Shown here: positions 55,896 to 64,000 of the stretch, piece after piece
How the letters are laid out: each line of letters begins with the position of its first letter
Numbering within the stretch: position 1 is the stretch's first letter
NCBI RefSeq assembly: GCF_028751195.1
Contig: NZ_CP066784.1
Coordinates: 4,092,001 to 4,156,000 of the forward strand
DNA: 64,000 nucleotides
Reading direction: 5' to 3'
DNA from: Alicyclobacillus sp. ALC3
Lineage (GTDB): Bacteria; Bacillota; Bacilli; Alicyclobacillales; Alicyclobacillaceae
Program-made: the position numbers and the translations under genes
Notes under the pieces: generated by a model
What the model saw: only the letters and a program-made list of their open reading frames with translations
Told to the model about the DNA's origin: nothing
The model's database searches: none

Positions 55896-57254
55896 CTACT
55901 CAGTGCGAAGCTTCCGCATCGCCGCACGCGGCCATTGAACAAACCACTGGATGATAGCGGCGGCGTAGGTGGGGATGAATTCTATCGGCATGTACGGGAA
56001 AAACTCCCGGGGCGTCAATGAACCAAGAGTTTGAATGGACACGGAAAGGTAGAAAACGGATAAGTCGCCCGCGAGCGCTGCGAAGGGAATTAAAGGTATC
56101 GGATACCAAGGTCGGAGCATCGGTGATGACAAGAGGAAAGTCATGCCGAGGATAGTGACCTTCTGTTCAAACGTCAACGCGCGTCCACGCTTGGATAGCA
56201 TATAGGTCCAAGCGAGCAACTCCATCACAGCCAAGATGACCGTCGCCCCGTGGCGTGTGTGTTGTATAAAGTGCCGCACTGGGAAGTAGAGACTTTCGTC
56301 AAAGAACAGGTCCTTATGATAGAACGCGAATACATGGCCGTGCCCCAGCAGCATAAAGGGTGCGAAACCAGCGACTAAGGTGACGCCTCCGCTCGCGATC
56401 ATTAGAGTGTTTGGCTTTTTCTGCCCCCAGCGCCAGAATGCTGGGATAAGAACGATCGGCCATAGTTTAATCAGCGTCGCGAGGCCAATGGCTATGCCTA
56501 CAACCAGCGGCCTGTCTTCGAGCCACATCCACCAAGCCAGCAGCAGCCACGGAACTGCGAAGGTGTCTACGTGTGAGGCTCCAATCAACTCGTTGATGAC
56601 AGGGGGAAACAGGGCAAACAACGCAAACGCGAAGATATCCTTGCGCTGCAGTCCGTGCGGTCGCGCCCGCTTTTTTAGAACGATGAGGTACAAGACGAGA
56701 GAGATGCACTGGTTGGCAAACGCGATGGTGCGGTAGGGCCACAGAGCCCCATCCTTAATCGCCGCTGCTGCAACGAAGTAGATCTGACTGAGGGGCGGAT
56801 AGGCGTCTGGTGTGGTCTTCCAACCCACGAGTGGCCAATAGCGGAAGTTACGGTATGCGTCTAGCACTGGGGAGAGTGGGACGGCCCGATAGGGGCTGAC
56901 ACCGTGGACGAGTAGATGCCCGTCCCACAAATAGCGATAGGTGTCTAAAGACAGTGTGAGGGGTCTGGAAATCACCCACAGGCTTACGCAAAACGAAATG
57001 ACCCCAATCACGATGAGTTGCAGTTTCACCGACTTGAGTGCAGGCAACTGCAGGCAGAAGACAACGCACAACACAATCGCTAGGGTGAGGGGGAGAATAT
57101 ACGTCGAGAGCGCGACGTGTGATTGGTAGGTGGATGTGGTCGGAACCATGCCAATTCCAAGTGCCACTGCTCGCGAATAGGCATATCCGTAACTCGCGAT
57201 ATACGCGGCACCTGTCAAAAACAAAAGGAATATTCTAATTGGCTGCCTCATCAT
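55896..57254 (-). CDS. GT-C fold glycosyltransferase-like membrane protein (DUF2029-type)
   Basis: This is about 452 residues, with around a dozen membrane helices. ATG 57254 is preferred over a longer frame because it opens just before the first helix (FLLFLTGAAYIASYGYAYSR) with GGGGGTT upstream. The catalytic-type loop is SLDTYRYLWDGHLLVHGVSPYRAVP and a conserved DAYPPLSQIYF follows. Later loops contain GASHVDTFAVPWLLLAW and ATLIKLWPIVLIPAF. It resembles polyprenyl-phosphate-dependent mannosyl/hexosyl transferases of the GT87 type that act on the outer face. The sugar and acceptor are unknown. Confidence 0.85.
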   Translation of the reverse strand: MMRQPIRIFLLFLTGAAYIASYGYAYSRAVALGIGMVPTTSTYQSHVALSTYILPLTLAIVLCVVFCLQLPALKSVKLQLIVIGVISFCVSLWVISRPLTLSLDTYRYLWDGHLLVHGVSPYRAVPLSPVLDAYRNFRYWPLVGWKTTPDAYPPLSQIYFVAAAAIKDGALWPYRTIAFANQCISLVLYLIVLKKRARPHGLQRKDIFAFALFALFPPVINELIGASHVDTFAVPWLLLAWWMWLEDRPLVVGIAIGLATLIKLWPIVLIPAFWRWGQKKPNTLMIASGGVTLVAGFAPFMLLGHGHVFAFYHKDLFFDESLYFPVRHFIQHTRHGATVILAVMELLAWTYMLSKRGRALTFEQKVTILGMTFLLSSPMLRPWYPIPLIPFAALAGDLSVFYLSVSIQTLGSLTPREFFPYMPIEFIPTYAAAIIQWFVQWPRAAMRKLRTE

Positions 57255-57471
57255 CTGTACTTTGAACCCCCAGGTAGCACGACTGTGTAGTGAAGCGTCG
57301 GTATGTAGCGTTGGCACGAGTCGGACGGCTGTGCCTATCCACAGACGTCGTCATCATACACCTCACTATAGACGAAGCAAAAGGGTAATCTGTTCGATCC
57401 CGGAGATGGACATCCATCGTCTGTGCACCTGTGGTATGTTGGACAGTAAGAAGGAGGGGACTTGGATCGAC

Positions 57472-58518
57472 GTGACCACATCCACGCACGAAGGACGAGG
57501 GCAAGGAGACGAAACTCGTAAGTTGGGTTCGTCGATTTTGCTGGGACTCCTGTCATCACTCTTTTTCGCCGTGACATTTGTCCTCAACCAGCGCATGGCG
57601 CAGGCGGGGGGGAGTTGGCAGTGGAGTGCCTCCCTGCGTTACCTGTTCATGTTCCCAATGCTGCTTGTCGTGGTGTCTGTTCGCGGGACACTGCCGATTG
57701 TTGTGCGAGAGTTGGCACGTGCACCCATCCGCTGGTTGATTTGGAGCACAGTTGGTTTCGGATTGTTTTACATCCCGCTTTGCGTCAGTGCGAAGTATGC
57801 GCCTTCTTGGCTGGTAGCCGCGACTTGGCAGTTTACCATTGTCGCTGGTTCTCTTTTATCGCCCCTGTTTCGCCAGTCGAATGGTCACCCTGCTCCAGGA
57901 CAGAGACATCGCATTCCGGTACGGGGACTTTTGATGTCTTTGGTGATTTTGGGCGGCATTGTGCTTGTTGAATTGGGACATACGAGTACAGTCAGTGCGC
58001 GTGTGTTGTGGCTGACACTAGTACTCATGGGGGTCGGCACGTTCGCTTATCCGCTTGGAAACCGCAAAATGATGGAGGTCTGCGGTAATCGGTTAGCTGC
58101 TCTTGAGCGCGTGTTTGGGATGACCTTGGCAAGCTTGCCCCTGTGGCTCGTTCTGTCTGTGTATGGCCTCCTGCGGACAGGACCGCCGACCCAAGCACAG
58201 GTCGTTCAGTGCGTAGTGGTTGCGCTCTCTTCTGGCGTCATCGCGACGGCGTTGTTTTTTGCCGCGACTGACCGGACGCGAGGGGATGTCCGTCACTTGG
58301 CCGTCGTTGAAGCGACTCAATCCGGTGAAGTTGTGTTCACAGTGTTGCTTGGGCTCCTGTTCACCAATACACACATGCCGTCATGGCTGTCCGTTTGCGG
58401 TATCATTCTAATTGTCCTTGGTATGGTCGGTCATAGCCTCTTTTCCAGGCGAAACCTATCGAAAGGTGGTAAGTACGGACAAGGCCACGGCGTAACGGGC
58501 TCGAATTCGGTGCAGTAG
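57472..58518 (+). CDS. Multidrug/metabolite transporter (EmrE-type, DMT superfamily)
   Basis: This is 348 residues from GTG 57472, with AAGGAGGGG 12 nt upstream; the longer frame starting further upstream has no RBS. About ten membrane segments are visible (SILLGLLSSLFFAVTFVLNQ, VSVRGTLPIVV region, FGLFYIPLCVSAKYAPSWLV, WLTLVLMGVGTFAYPLGNRK, SLPLWLVLSVYGLL, LSSGVIATALFFAATD, FTVLLGLLFTNTHMPSWLSV). The pattern fits the PF13536-type multidrug resistance efflux transporters. Substrate unknown. It is divergent from the GT-C gene. Confidence 0.85.
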   Translation: MTTSTHEGRGQGDETRKLGSSILLGLLSSLFFAVTFVLNQRMAQAGGSWQWSASLRYLFMFPMLLVVVSVRGTLPIVVRELARAPIRWLIWSTVGFGLFYIPLCVSAKYAPSWLVAATWQFTIVAGSLLSPLFRQSNGHPAPGQRHRIPVRGLLMSLVILGGIVLVELGHTSTVSARVLWLTLVLMGVGTFAYPLGNRKMMEVCGNRLAALERVFGMTLASLPLWLVLSVYGLLRTGPPTQAQVVQCVVVALSSGVIATALFFAATDRTRGDVRHLAVVEATQSGEVVFTVLLGLLFTNTHMPSWLSVCGIILIVLGMVGHSLFSRRNLSKGGKYGQGHGVTGSNSVQ

Positions 58519-58539
58519 AGAGAAAAGGGGGGCGGCAGA

Positions 58540-58941
58540 GTGAGTTTTATAGAACAGCCGTTGGACGGATTTTTGGGCTTTACATATGAACGCGTAAGTT
58601 CCAGTCGAGTCAACGTCCGCTTGACTTTGCAACCACTTCACATGAACAGTGTCGGCGTTGTGCATGGTGGAATTATCTCTACACTTGCGGACGTCGCCAT
58701 GTCTAATCTCGTAGAGTCAGACGAGGGCGTACAACGGGCTGTCACGATTGACCTCCATACTACCTATTTGCAGCCCGCGCGCGGACACCAGCTCGTTGCA
58801 GAAGCGCAAGTGGCGAAACAGGGCAAGACGTTGTTGTATGCTGACTGTCTTGTGTATGATGATGAATGGCAACTTGTGGCGAAGTCATCCGGGACGTTTT
58901 TTATGCGCGCAGCTACCTTCGTTCCAGAGCCAACCTTGTAA
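58540..58941 (+). CDS. Hotdog-fold acyl-CoA thioesterase (PaaI-like)
   Basis: This is a 133-residue protein starting at GTG 58540. The hotdog pattern shows PLHMNSVGVVHGGIISTLAD (HGG-like catalytic segment) and AVTIDLHTTYLQPARGHQLV, with QVAKQGKTLLYADCLVYDDE and a final KSSGTFFM. It would hydrolyse acyl- or aromatic-CoA thioesters, but the substrate is unknown. It lies 21 bp after the transporter gene and may share its transcript. Confidence 0.88.
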   Translation: MSFIEQPLDGFLGFTYERVSSSRVNVRLTLQPLHMNSVGVVHGGIISTLADVAMSNLVESDEGVQRAVTIDLHTTYLQPARGHQLVAEAQVAKQGKTLLYADCLVYDDEWQLVAKSSGTFFMRAATFVPEPTL

Positions 58942-58992
58942 CGCACATCCTTTTCGGATTGTGACGGAAAATTTGAAGGAGGGTCTGATGAC

Positions 58993-59586
58993 ATGACGCC
59001 ACATCACTCAGATGGTCATCCACATCGCTTTGATCCCGCAAACAAGCACGTACTCGACTCTGCGGAGCGTCGACAAGCGCTGCCGCCAGAAGCAACACTC
59101 TCGTCAATCCCGGTTGGGCCACACGATACAGTGGTAGACCTGGGGGCCGGTACTGGGTATTTTTCCATTCCAGCTGCTGCGATGACGAACGAAACTGTGC
59201 ACGCGGTCGATGTCTCGACAGAAATGCTGGATGAGTTGAAGCAGCGCCAAGATGCGGCTGGGGTTAAGAACATTGAACTCGTTCAGGGTACCATTGAAAA
59301 CGTTCCACTCGATGACCAGCTAGCCGATGTCGTGATAGCGTCACTCGTCCTACATGAGGTGGAGCCGCTTGAACAAGGGATTCAAGAGATCCACCGTCTG
59401 TTGAAACAAGGTGGCAAATTGCTGTGCATTGACTGGGAAGCTGTAGACAGCCCGATGGGGCCTCCGCTTCACATTCGCATTGCCAGTGACAAAATGAGCG
59501 CCGCTCTTGAGTCGCAGGGTTTCTCCATCACCGCTCGGCACGTTCCGGCTCCGGCCCTATACACGTTGGTCGCTGAAAAACTGTAG
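58993..59586 (+). CDS. SAM-dependent class I methyltransferase
   Basis: This is a 197-residue protein with ATG 58993 after GGAGGGTCTG. Motif I is VVDLGAGTGYFSIPAA, motif II HAVDVSTEMLDEL, motif III-like ADVVIASLVLHEVEP, then RLLKQGGKLLCIDWEAVD. An N-terminal HHSDGHPHRFDPANKHVLDS resembles that of methyltransferases acting on small molecules such as arsenite or metals, where His residues could bind metal, but the three Cys of ArsM are absent. Substrate cannot be assigned. Confidence 0.9.
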   Translation: MTPHHSDGHPHRFDPANKHVLDSAERRQALPPEATLSSIPVGPHDTVVDLGAGTGYFSIPAAAMTNETVHAVDVSTEMLDELKQRQDAAGVKNIELVQGTIENVPLDDQLADVVIASLVLHEVEPLEQGIQEIHRLLKQGGKLLCIDWEAVDSPMGPPLHIRIASDKMSAALESQGFSITARHVPAPALYTLVAEKL

Positions 59587-59636
59587 TGCACCACATGGCC
59601 TCGAGTCAACGACTGCGAGCCGTACAGAAAAAAAGG

Positions 59637-59660
59637 GACCGCCGAGTCATCGGCGGCCTT
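59637..59660 (+). terminator. Terminator after the methyltransferase gene
   Basis: CCGCCGA (59639-59645) and TCGGCGG (59650-59656) form a GC-rich stem with a GTCA loop, 50 bp after the methyltransferase stop. It is preceded by AAAAAAA and followed by CCTTAGTTATA, a weak U tract, so it can serve both directions. Confidence 0.65.
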
Positions 59661-59972
59661 AGTTATATTCAAAAGGGGGTCAAGGTGAAAAGGTCAGATT
59701 CAGCTGGCTGAGAGGCCCAACAATTAGTTTGTTAAGTACTACTTGTCCTTACATGGTTCTCACCCCTGACGTTTGAATTGCTGGCGGCCCCGGCCTGCGC
59801 CGGCCAGCACTGATGGCCCCAATTGCCACCCCGCCTGAGACATAGGTTACTCGACGTAGCTTGAATTTTGCTTAAAAGCATAGACAATGTTTTGGACAGC
59901 GTCAGACACGAGTTCCGTCGACGGTAGCGTTCACAGTTGCGATTCAGAAGCCCTGATGTGGAGGTCGATCAC
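59661..59972. other. Intergenic stretch with one strong GC hairpin
   Basis: About 310 bases lie between the terminator and the next GNAT gene. GCTGG ... CCAGC with an inner CCGGC-CTGC-GCCGG forms a strong hairpin near 59779-59807. No known riboswitch or small RNA motif is recognised, and no ORF there has an RBS. A small RNA or attenuator is possible but unsupported. Confidence 0.4.
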
Positions 59973-60521
59973 ATGTTCTACCACAAAGTAGACGACGAAA
60001 TTCATCTGAAATTGCTGGAACTGCGAGACGCAGAGCAGGTGTTTGGCCTCATTGACGCCGGCAGGTCCTACTTGCGGGAGTGGCTGCCGTGGGTGGATGC
60101 GAGCGTCTCTGCCGAGCAGACTCGGGAATTCATCTCGATGACACTGCAGCAGTTCGCATCGAACCACGGGTTTCAGGCCGGAATTACTTATCAGGGACAG
60201 TTGGCCGGCGTGATTGGCTTCCACCACGTCAATTGGGAGCACAACCAGGTGTCGATTGGCTACTGGTTAGGCGAGGACTTTCAGAGGCGTGGCATTATGA
60301 CTCGCGCCTGCCGCGCGATGGTCAATATCGCCTTCTGGGAGTACGGCTTACATCGGATCGAGATTCGTGCGGGCGTCGGGAATCAAAAGAGCCGTGCCAT
60401 TCCGGAACGGCTCGGGTTTACCTTGGAAGGCGTATGTCGCCAGGTGGAGCGCCACTCAAGCGGTTATATCGATCACGCAGTTTACGGCTTGCTCGCACAG
60501 GAGTGGAAGGGTCGTCGCTAG
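59973..60521 (+). CDS. GNAT N-acetyltransferase, RimJ/RimL type
   Basis: This is 182 residues from ATG 59973 with GGAGGTC upstream. The fold is typical of ribosomal-protein acetyltransferases: LLELRDAEQVFGLIDAGRSY, REWLPWVDASVSAEQTREFI, IGYWLGEDFQRRGIMTRACR (acetyl-CoA loop) and HRIEIRAGVGNQKSRAIPER then LGFTLEGVCRQVE. Substrate could be a protein N-terminus or a small amine. Its stop overlaps the convergent lipoprotein gene end by 4 bp. Confidence 0.88.
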   Translation: MFYHKVDDEIHLKLLELRDAEQVFGLIDAGRSYLREWLPWVDASVSAEQTREFISMTLQQFASNHGFQAGITYQGQLAGVIGFHHVNWEHNQVSIGYWLGEDFQRRGIMTRACRAMVNIAFWEYGLHRIEIRAGVGNQKSRAIPERLGFTLEGVCRQVERHSSGYIDHAVYGLLAQEWKGRR

Positions 60522-61471
60522 TTTCCCTGACTCCGGAATTGGGACGTCAGCGTGCTCTGCAGGGCGGGGGCGGAGCCACTGTTCAGCGTCGTTCCATGAA
60601 TCGTCAATGTCCCGAAATACGGAGAAAACGTGGCACTGATAACTGTCCCGTTTTGCTCGTAAAATTTGGCCACGATGTTGACCAGCGGTGTCGTGATTGC
60701 AGTACCTCCAGCCTGGACAGACGGTGTTTCTACCTGCAGCGAGTTGATTTCGGAGATGACGTTGGCGATTAACTTTGCGTCTGTCATGGTCTTGGTCGTT
60801 TTGCCTTCGGTCAACACTACCCGTACTACATCTGTCGGGAGGTAGGAGTTCTTCGGACGGGGCGGCACAACGATGTAAGAGGCCATCAGTTTGAACACAG
60901 TGTCTCCGGATTGACGTTGAGCGAGGAAACCCACGTTGATCTCGGGAAACTGCGTCGGATTGCCGGGAATGGTCTTGTGCTTGGTAAAGTCAAAGTACTC
61001 TGATGTCGTTTTACCGTACTTGCTGGAACTGCCTTGGACGCCAATCGAGTACCCTAATCTGCCGAGTTGCTGCTTGTACCAGTTCAAAATTTTCGTCTGG
61101 GAGTTCTTTGAACGAAAGTATACGATTCCATCGACAAGGTCTGCGTCCATTGCTCTACCCACGTCTCCAATGCCGGAGACAGGCGCGGTGCTCACAGCAC
61201 CGGGATAGATGGGCAAGTAGACCTGAACCCCTTTTGACGGAGGATGGACGTTTGAGAAACTACGCCCGACAAGCGGGTCAGGTTTTAGCGGAATTTCAAT
61301 GGCTGGTGACGAACTGTTTTGAAAAAAAGTGACCGTATTGGCGGGGCGAACTCCGGCAGCGGGGGCGACTACGGTCGTTCCTACGGAATGAGTCTGGTTG
61401 TCCGTCGCTCCGCAACCACTGAGTGCCACAGTGAGCAATCCCGGGATGGCAAAAAACACGGCCTTCTTCAT
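60518..61471 (-). CDS. Secreted lipoprotein, function unknown (317 aa)
   Basis: ATG 61471 has AGGAGGTGG upstream. The N-terminus MKKAVFFAIPGLLTVALSGC is a lipoprotein signal (lipobox LSGC). The mature part has GVQVYLPIYPGAVSTAPVSG, IVYFRSKNSQTKILNWYKQQ LGRLGYS-type segment and a C-terminal domain (VVRVVLTEGKTTKTM, VIATFSPYFGTLTIHG-type). The YPGA/WYKQQLGRLGY elements resemble exported proteins with a repeated DUF4367-like fold. Role unknown. Confidence 0.85.
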   Translation of the reverse strand: MKKAVFFAIPGLLTVALSGCGATDNQTHSVGTTVVAPAAGVRPANTVTFFQNSSSPAIEIPLKPDPLVGRSFSNVHPPSKGVQVYLPIYPGAVSTAPVSGIGDVGRAMDADLVDGIVYFRSKNSQTKILNWYKQQLGRLGYSIGVQGSSSKYGKTTSEYFDFTKHKTIPGNPTQFPEINVGFLAQRQSGDTVFKLMASYIVVPPRPKNSYLPTDVVRVVLTEGKTTKTMTDAKLIANVISEINSLQVETPSVQAGGTAITTPLVNIVAKFYEQNGTVISATFSPYFGTLTIHGTTLNSGSAPALQSTLTSQFRSQGN

Positions 61472-61704
61472 CTGAATCCACCTCCTAGTGCTTCAGACGA
61501 AGCGTAGTGGCTCGTTGTTGCACCTGTGTTGAAACATTCGCCAACGTTGTATGCGCGGCACCTCGTTTGTCTGGGCAGTTGACGCACGCCGTGCAAATTG
61601 GGCAGATGGCTTGACAGCCGTATCGAGTCATTCCCCGCTTTGATAAGATGAAGTTGGATGACTGTCCGGCACGTCAAGATTTGAGGGAGCGCGAGGTGGC
61701 GTCG

Positions 61705-62307
61705 GTGTACATACCAAAGTCATTTGCGATGAGCGAAGCCAGAATGAAGGAATTTATCGAAATCCACAGTTTTGGGTTGTTGATGAGTCAGCACGAAGGG
61801 CAACAGTGCGGAACACATTTACCGTTTCTGTTCGACAATGATGGAGGCGCTTTATACGGTCACGTAGCCAAAGCGAATCCGCAGTGGCAGGACATCGACG
61901 GGCAGGACGTCATGGCCGTGTTTTCTGGTGCACACAGTTACATTTCCCCTTCGTGGTACGGGATTGGCGAGTCGGTTCCCACGTGGAACTACGTGGCGGT
62001 GCACGTGTACGGGACTTGTCACGTGATGAACGATGTGGAGGAACTCGCGGCGGTTCTGGAGCGGATGGTGCGCTTTTACGACCCTGACTCGCCGGTATCG
62101 AGCGAGTCCGGAGAACCGTATTTTCGGCGCATGACACAAGCCATCGTGGGGTTCCGGATTGACATCGCGCGCATGGAAGGCGCCGCAAAGTTGAGCCAGA
62201 ACAAGCCGGCTGAGGTACGAGAGCGCGTCATCGACCAACTGCAGCAGGCCGACGACTCTGATGCACAAACGATTGCTCGCTGGATGACGCAGGACTGGAA
62301 CAAGTAG
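61705..62307 (+). CDS. PaiB-like FMN-binding protein
   Basis: This is 200 residues from GTG 61705, with GCGAGGTGG upstream. The family pattern is YIPKSFAMSEARMKEFIEIH, FGLLMSQHEGQQCGTHLPFL, LYGHVAKANPQWQDID, VMAVFSGAHSYISPSWYG, VPTWNYVAVHVYGTCHVM and GFRIDIARMEGAAKLSQNKP. PaiB binds FMN and was described as a negative regulator of sporulation and degradative enzyme genes in B. subtilis. Regulatory function here is inferred. Confidence 0.9.
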   Translation: MYIPKSFAMSEARMKEFIEIHSFGLLMSQHEGQQCGTHLPFLFDNDGGALYGHVAKANPQWQDIDGQDVMAVFSGAHSYISPSWYGIGESVPTWNYVAVHVYGTCHVMNDVEELAAVLERMVRFYDPDSPVSSESGEPYFRRMTQAIVGFRIDIARMEGAAKLSQNKPAEVRERVIDQLQQADDSDAQTIARWMTQDWNK

Positions 62308-62310
62308 GAG

Positions 62311-62874
62311 GTGGGGCAAATCGCGCAGTCACATTCGTGTACTGTCGAAGCAGTGCTCATTGCCAATCAGGCAGAAAGCTTCATCACAAGCCGTCTGCCG
62401 CAGATTGACGTTACATACGGCGGCATTGCAGGCGACCGCCACTTCGGTCTGACGAAGCGAGCTGGTGTTCGCGAGTCGATGTACCCGCGTGGGATGGAGA
62501 TTTTCAACCGTCGGCAGATCACGGTCGTGTCGATGGAAGAGTGTGCAGCCGTGGCTGAGGCCCTTGGCGTGCCAGAGATTCGACCAGAGTGGCTCGGCGC
62601 AAACGTTGTCGTCAGAGGCTTCCCGGACCTCACTCGACTGTCAAACGGAAGCCGCATTCTGTTCCCAAGCGGCGCGGGGCTCCTCTGTGAAGGAGAAAAC
62701 CAACCCTGCCGCTATCCTGGCGACGTAATCCAGTCGCACTACCCGGACGTTGCGAAGCTGTCTGCACGCTTCGTGCAACACGCGCAAAGACGCCGTGGCA
62801 TCATTTGCATCGTGGAACGTCCCGGGGCAATCGCGGCTGGCGAAGAGGCGACAGTGACAGTCTACGAAGATTGA
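62311..62874 (+). CDS. MOSC-domain protein
   Basis: This is about 187 residues. It shows the MOSC pattern GGIAGDRHFGLTKRAG, ESMYPRGMEIFNRRQITVVS, LGANVVVRGFPDLTRL and CEGENQPCRYPGDVI. A Cys in ENQPCRYPG matches the molybdenum cofactor-sulfide-binding site. Start is uncertain: GTG 62311 lies inside AGGAGG, while normal spacing falls on an ATC codon (62320). MOSC proteins bind Moco-type sulfur or take part in N-hydroxylated base detoxification. Confidence 0.85.
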   Translation: MGQIAQSHSCTVEAVLIANQAESFITSRLPQIDVTYGGIAGDRHFGLTKRAGVRESMYPRGMEIFNRRQITVVSMEECAAVAEALGVPEIRPEWLGANVVVRGFPDLTRLSNGSRILFPSGAGLLCEGENQPCRYPGDVIQSHYPDVAKLSARFVQHAQRRRGIICIVERPGAIAAGEEATVTVYED

Positions 62875-62900
62875 TGAATGGAAGGGAATGCTAGGCCACC

Positions 62901-63809
62901 GTGATCGACAGTCGACAAGAATTCACCTTTGCTAAGCTGGGCGAGCACGACCGAGCGGACTTGCAGCAACTTGCGGAGCGGGTCGGTTGGCACTTTGCGG
63001 ACGAACAGGTTGCGCTGTTGATGGCTGCAGGTACGGTCTACGGCCTTCATGCTGCCGGCGCCGGCAGGCGGGAACTTATCGGAGCGTCCGCAATCTATCC
63101 GTACGGCCGCAACCTCGCGTCACTCGGAATTGTCATGGTCAGCCCGGAACACCAGCGTCAAGGCATTGGCACCGCTGTTGTTCGCCGCTGTCTTGCTGAC
63201 GTGGACCCGCAGGCGCACGTGATGCTCATCGCCACACCGCAGGGTAGACCTGTCTATGAATCCCTCGGCTTTCGCATCGTAGAACAGGTTCACCGGTATG
63301 AACTTGATCTCGCATCTGTAGCGGATGGCCGACGCTCGCATGTCGCGACCGCTCTGCGGCAGGATGACCTGGCAGCTGTCGTCGCGCTCGACGAGACAGC
63401 GTCTGGTGGGAGGCGCGAGGCTGCGTATCAGGCGCTATGGCAAATTGCGCGGATTGGCGTTGCGGTGCGAGATGACGGTGGCCATGTGCGTGGCTTCACA
63501 TTCGCCCTGCGCGGGACTGACCGCTGGCTGATGGGTCCGGTCATCGCGGACAGTGTCCACATGGCTGCCGAACTGGTTCAAGCCGTTGTGGAGAGACTGC
63601 ACACGGAGGCCTTCGCCTGCAAACCTGAGCTTACCGGCGGAGGAACTGTCCGTCTCGACGTGCCAGGTCAGCAGGCGGAGTTTCAGGCGAGCCTGCAGGG
63701 GTTGGGGTTTCAGGAGACGCGCCAGTCGCCAGTAATGAGTTTCGGCGGCAAGACGCTGCCGGGCCACCGTGACCGGATGTTTGCCATGATTGACCCTGCA
63801 TTAGGTTGA
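62901..63809 (+). CDS. GNAT acetyltransferase with tandem GNAT-like halves
   Basis: This is 302 residues from GTG 62901. The first half is a standard GNAT (ASLGIVMVSPEHQRQGIGTA, LIATPQGRPVYESLGFRIVE). The second half continues with QDDLAAVVALDETASGGRRE, RIGVAVRDDGGHVRGFTFAL, LMGPVIADSVHMAAELVQAV and LQGLGFQETRQSPVMSFGG, the plan of the two-GNAT group (YitH/YitI type). Acceptor unknown. Confidence 0.85.
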   Translation: MIDSRQEFTFAKLGEHDRADLQQLAERVGWHFADEQVALLMAAGTVYGLHAAGAGRRELIGASAIYPYGRNLASLGIVMVSPEHQRQGIGTAVVRRCLADVDPQAHVMLIATPQGRPVYESLGFRIVEQVHRYELDLASVADGRRSHVATALRQDDLAAVVALDETASGGRREAAYQALWQIARIGVAVRDDGGHVRGFTFALRGTDRWLMGPVIADSVHMAAELVQAVVERLHTEAFACKPELTGGGTVRLDVPGQQAEFQASLQGLGFQETRQSPVMSFGGKTLPGHRDRMFAMIDPALG

Positions 63810-63851
63810 ATGTGTCCGGCATGGAACGATTGACCACTGTGCCTCAGGGAC

Positions 63852-64000
63852 GTGACGGAACCCGTCATCGACCGAGGTCTGAATCGCGAAGTGCCACCTA
63901 CTGAGCGAGCTACGCTGCTGTCTTTCAACTCGACGGCTTTTTCGCTCTTTATGATTTTTGTGTTTCCACTGTTTGGGTTGGTTGCAAATCGTCTCGGCGT
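63852..64000 (+). pseudogene. 5'-truncated MFS transporter remnant (runs off the window)
   Basis: From GTG 63852 the frame reads EPVIDRGLNREVPPTERATL, then LSFNSTAFSLFMIFVFPLFG LVANRLG, which is a late loop and helix of an MFS permease (the PTERATLLS loop precedes a C-terminal helix). A stop codon closes the frame just upstream and the earlier helices are not found in any frame between the GNAT gene and here. So it is the remains of a gene whose 5' part was deleted, or a small truncated derivative. The 3' end is outside the window. Confidence 0.65.

Noticed and set aside
1..64000. CRISPR arrays, rRNA and tRNA genes
   Set aside because: No regularly spaced direct repeats of CRISPR type, no rRNA segments and no complete tRNA clover-leaf were seen.

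Overview
The window reads as a chromosomal segment of an endospore-forming Bacillota species, most likely near Alicyclobacillus. This rests on strong AGGAGG ribosome-binding sites, many GTG/TTG starts, a YjcZ-like sporulation miniprotein, a B. subtilis-like CoaA, coproheme decarboxylase (HemQ) and moderately GC-rich housekeeping genes. The genus is inferred; there is no 16S rRNA here.

Left flank (1-12000). RNase P RNA is followed by two tandem Gln/Ala-repeat miniproteins, one with a natural run of ten histidines. Next is an XRE-TPR regulator of the RRNPPA (peptide quorum sensing) type. It is flanked by a divergent 38-residue secreted-peptide mini-gene with its own terminator and by a downstream 64-residue secreted small protein. 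Then come a VTT-domain membrane protein, peptide deformylase facing a methionine aminopeptidase fused to a GNAT acetyltransferase, pantothenate kinase, a DinB-fold protein, a YjcZ-like protein, HemQ, a small Cys protein, and queD-queE for the 7-deazaguanine pathway.

Prophage (about 12000-52700). A complete-looking prophage is bounded on the left by a large serine integrase. The leftward lysogeny operons hold a degenerate LexA/S24-like protein and an ImmA/IrrE-like metallopeptidase behind a consensus SOS box, two accessory proteins, a basic membrane protein and an XRE repressor. A divergent control region (about 17100-17190) launches a long rightward transcript. It encodes small early proteins, an SbcC-like ATPase, a RecT annealing protein, a metallopeptidase, a replication protein, a TGT/DpdA-like protein, RecU and a ParB-methyltransferase fusion. 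Terminases follow, then a Mu-like head module (DUF935 portal fused to a MuF domain, protease with an internal in-frame scaffold start, capsid, gp36-like and virion morphogenesis proteins), a siphovirus tail with a -1 frameshift signal in the chaperone gene, and a lysis region. Cargo includes a DUF2971 gene (opposite strand) and a hicBA-type toxin-antitoxin island inside the head module.

Right flank (52800-64000). An active-looking GGDEF-EAL protein is followed by two small Cys proteins resembling the one next to queE, a Gly/Trp-rich small protein, a GT-C glycosyltransferase-like membrane protein, a drug/metabolite transporter, a hotdog thioesterase, a methyltransferase, a RimJ/L-type acetyltransferase, a lipoprotein, a PaiB-like protein, a MOSC protein, a second GNAT and the 5'-truncated end of an MFS transporter gene.

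The points I would check first are the RRNPPA locus with two candidate peptide genes, the aminopeptidase-acetyltransferase fusion facing a deformylase, the SOS-linked ImmA plus inactivated-S24 lysogeny module, the repeated small Cys-protein family, and the two recoding/overlapping-gene devices in the prophage (frameshift and nested scaffold).
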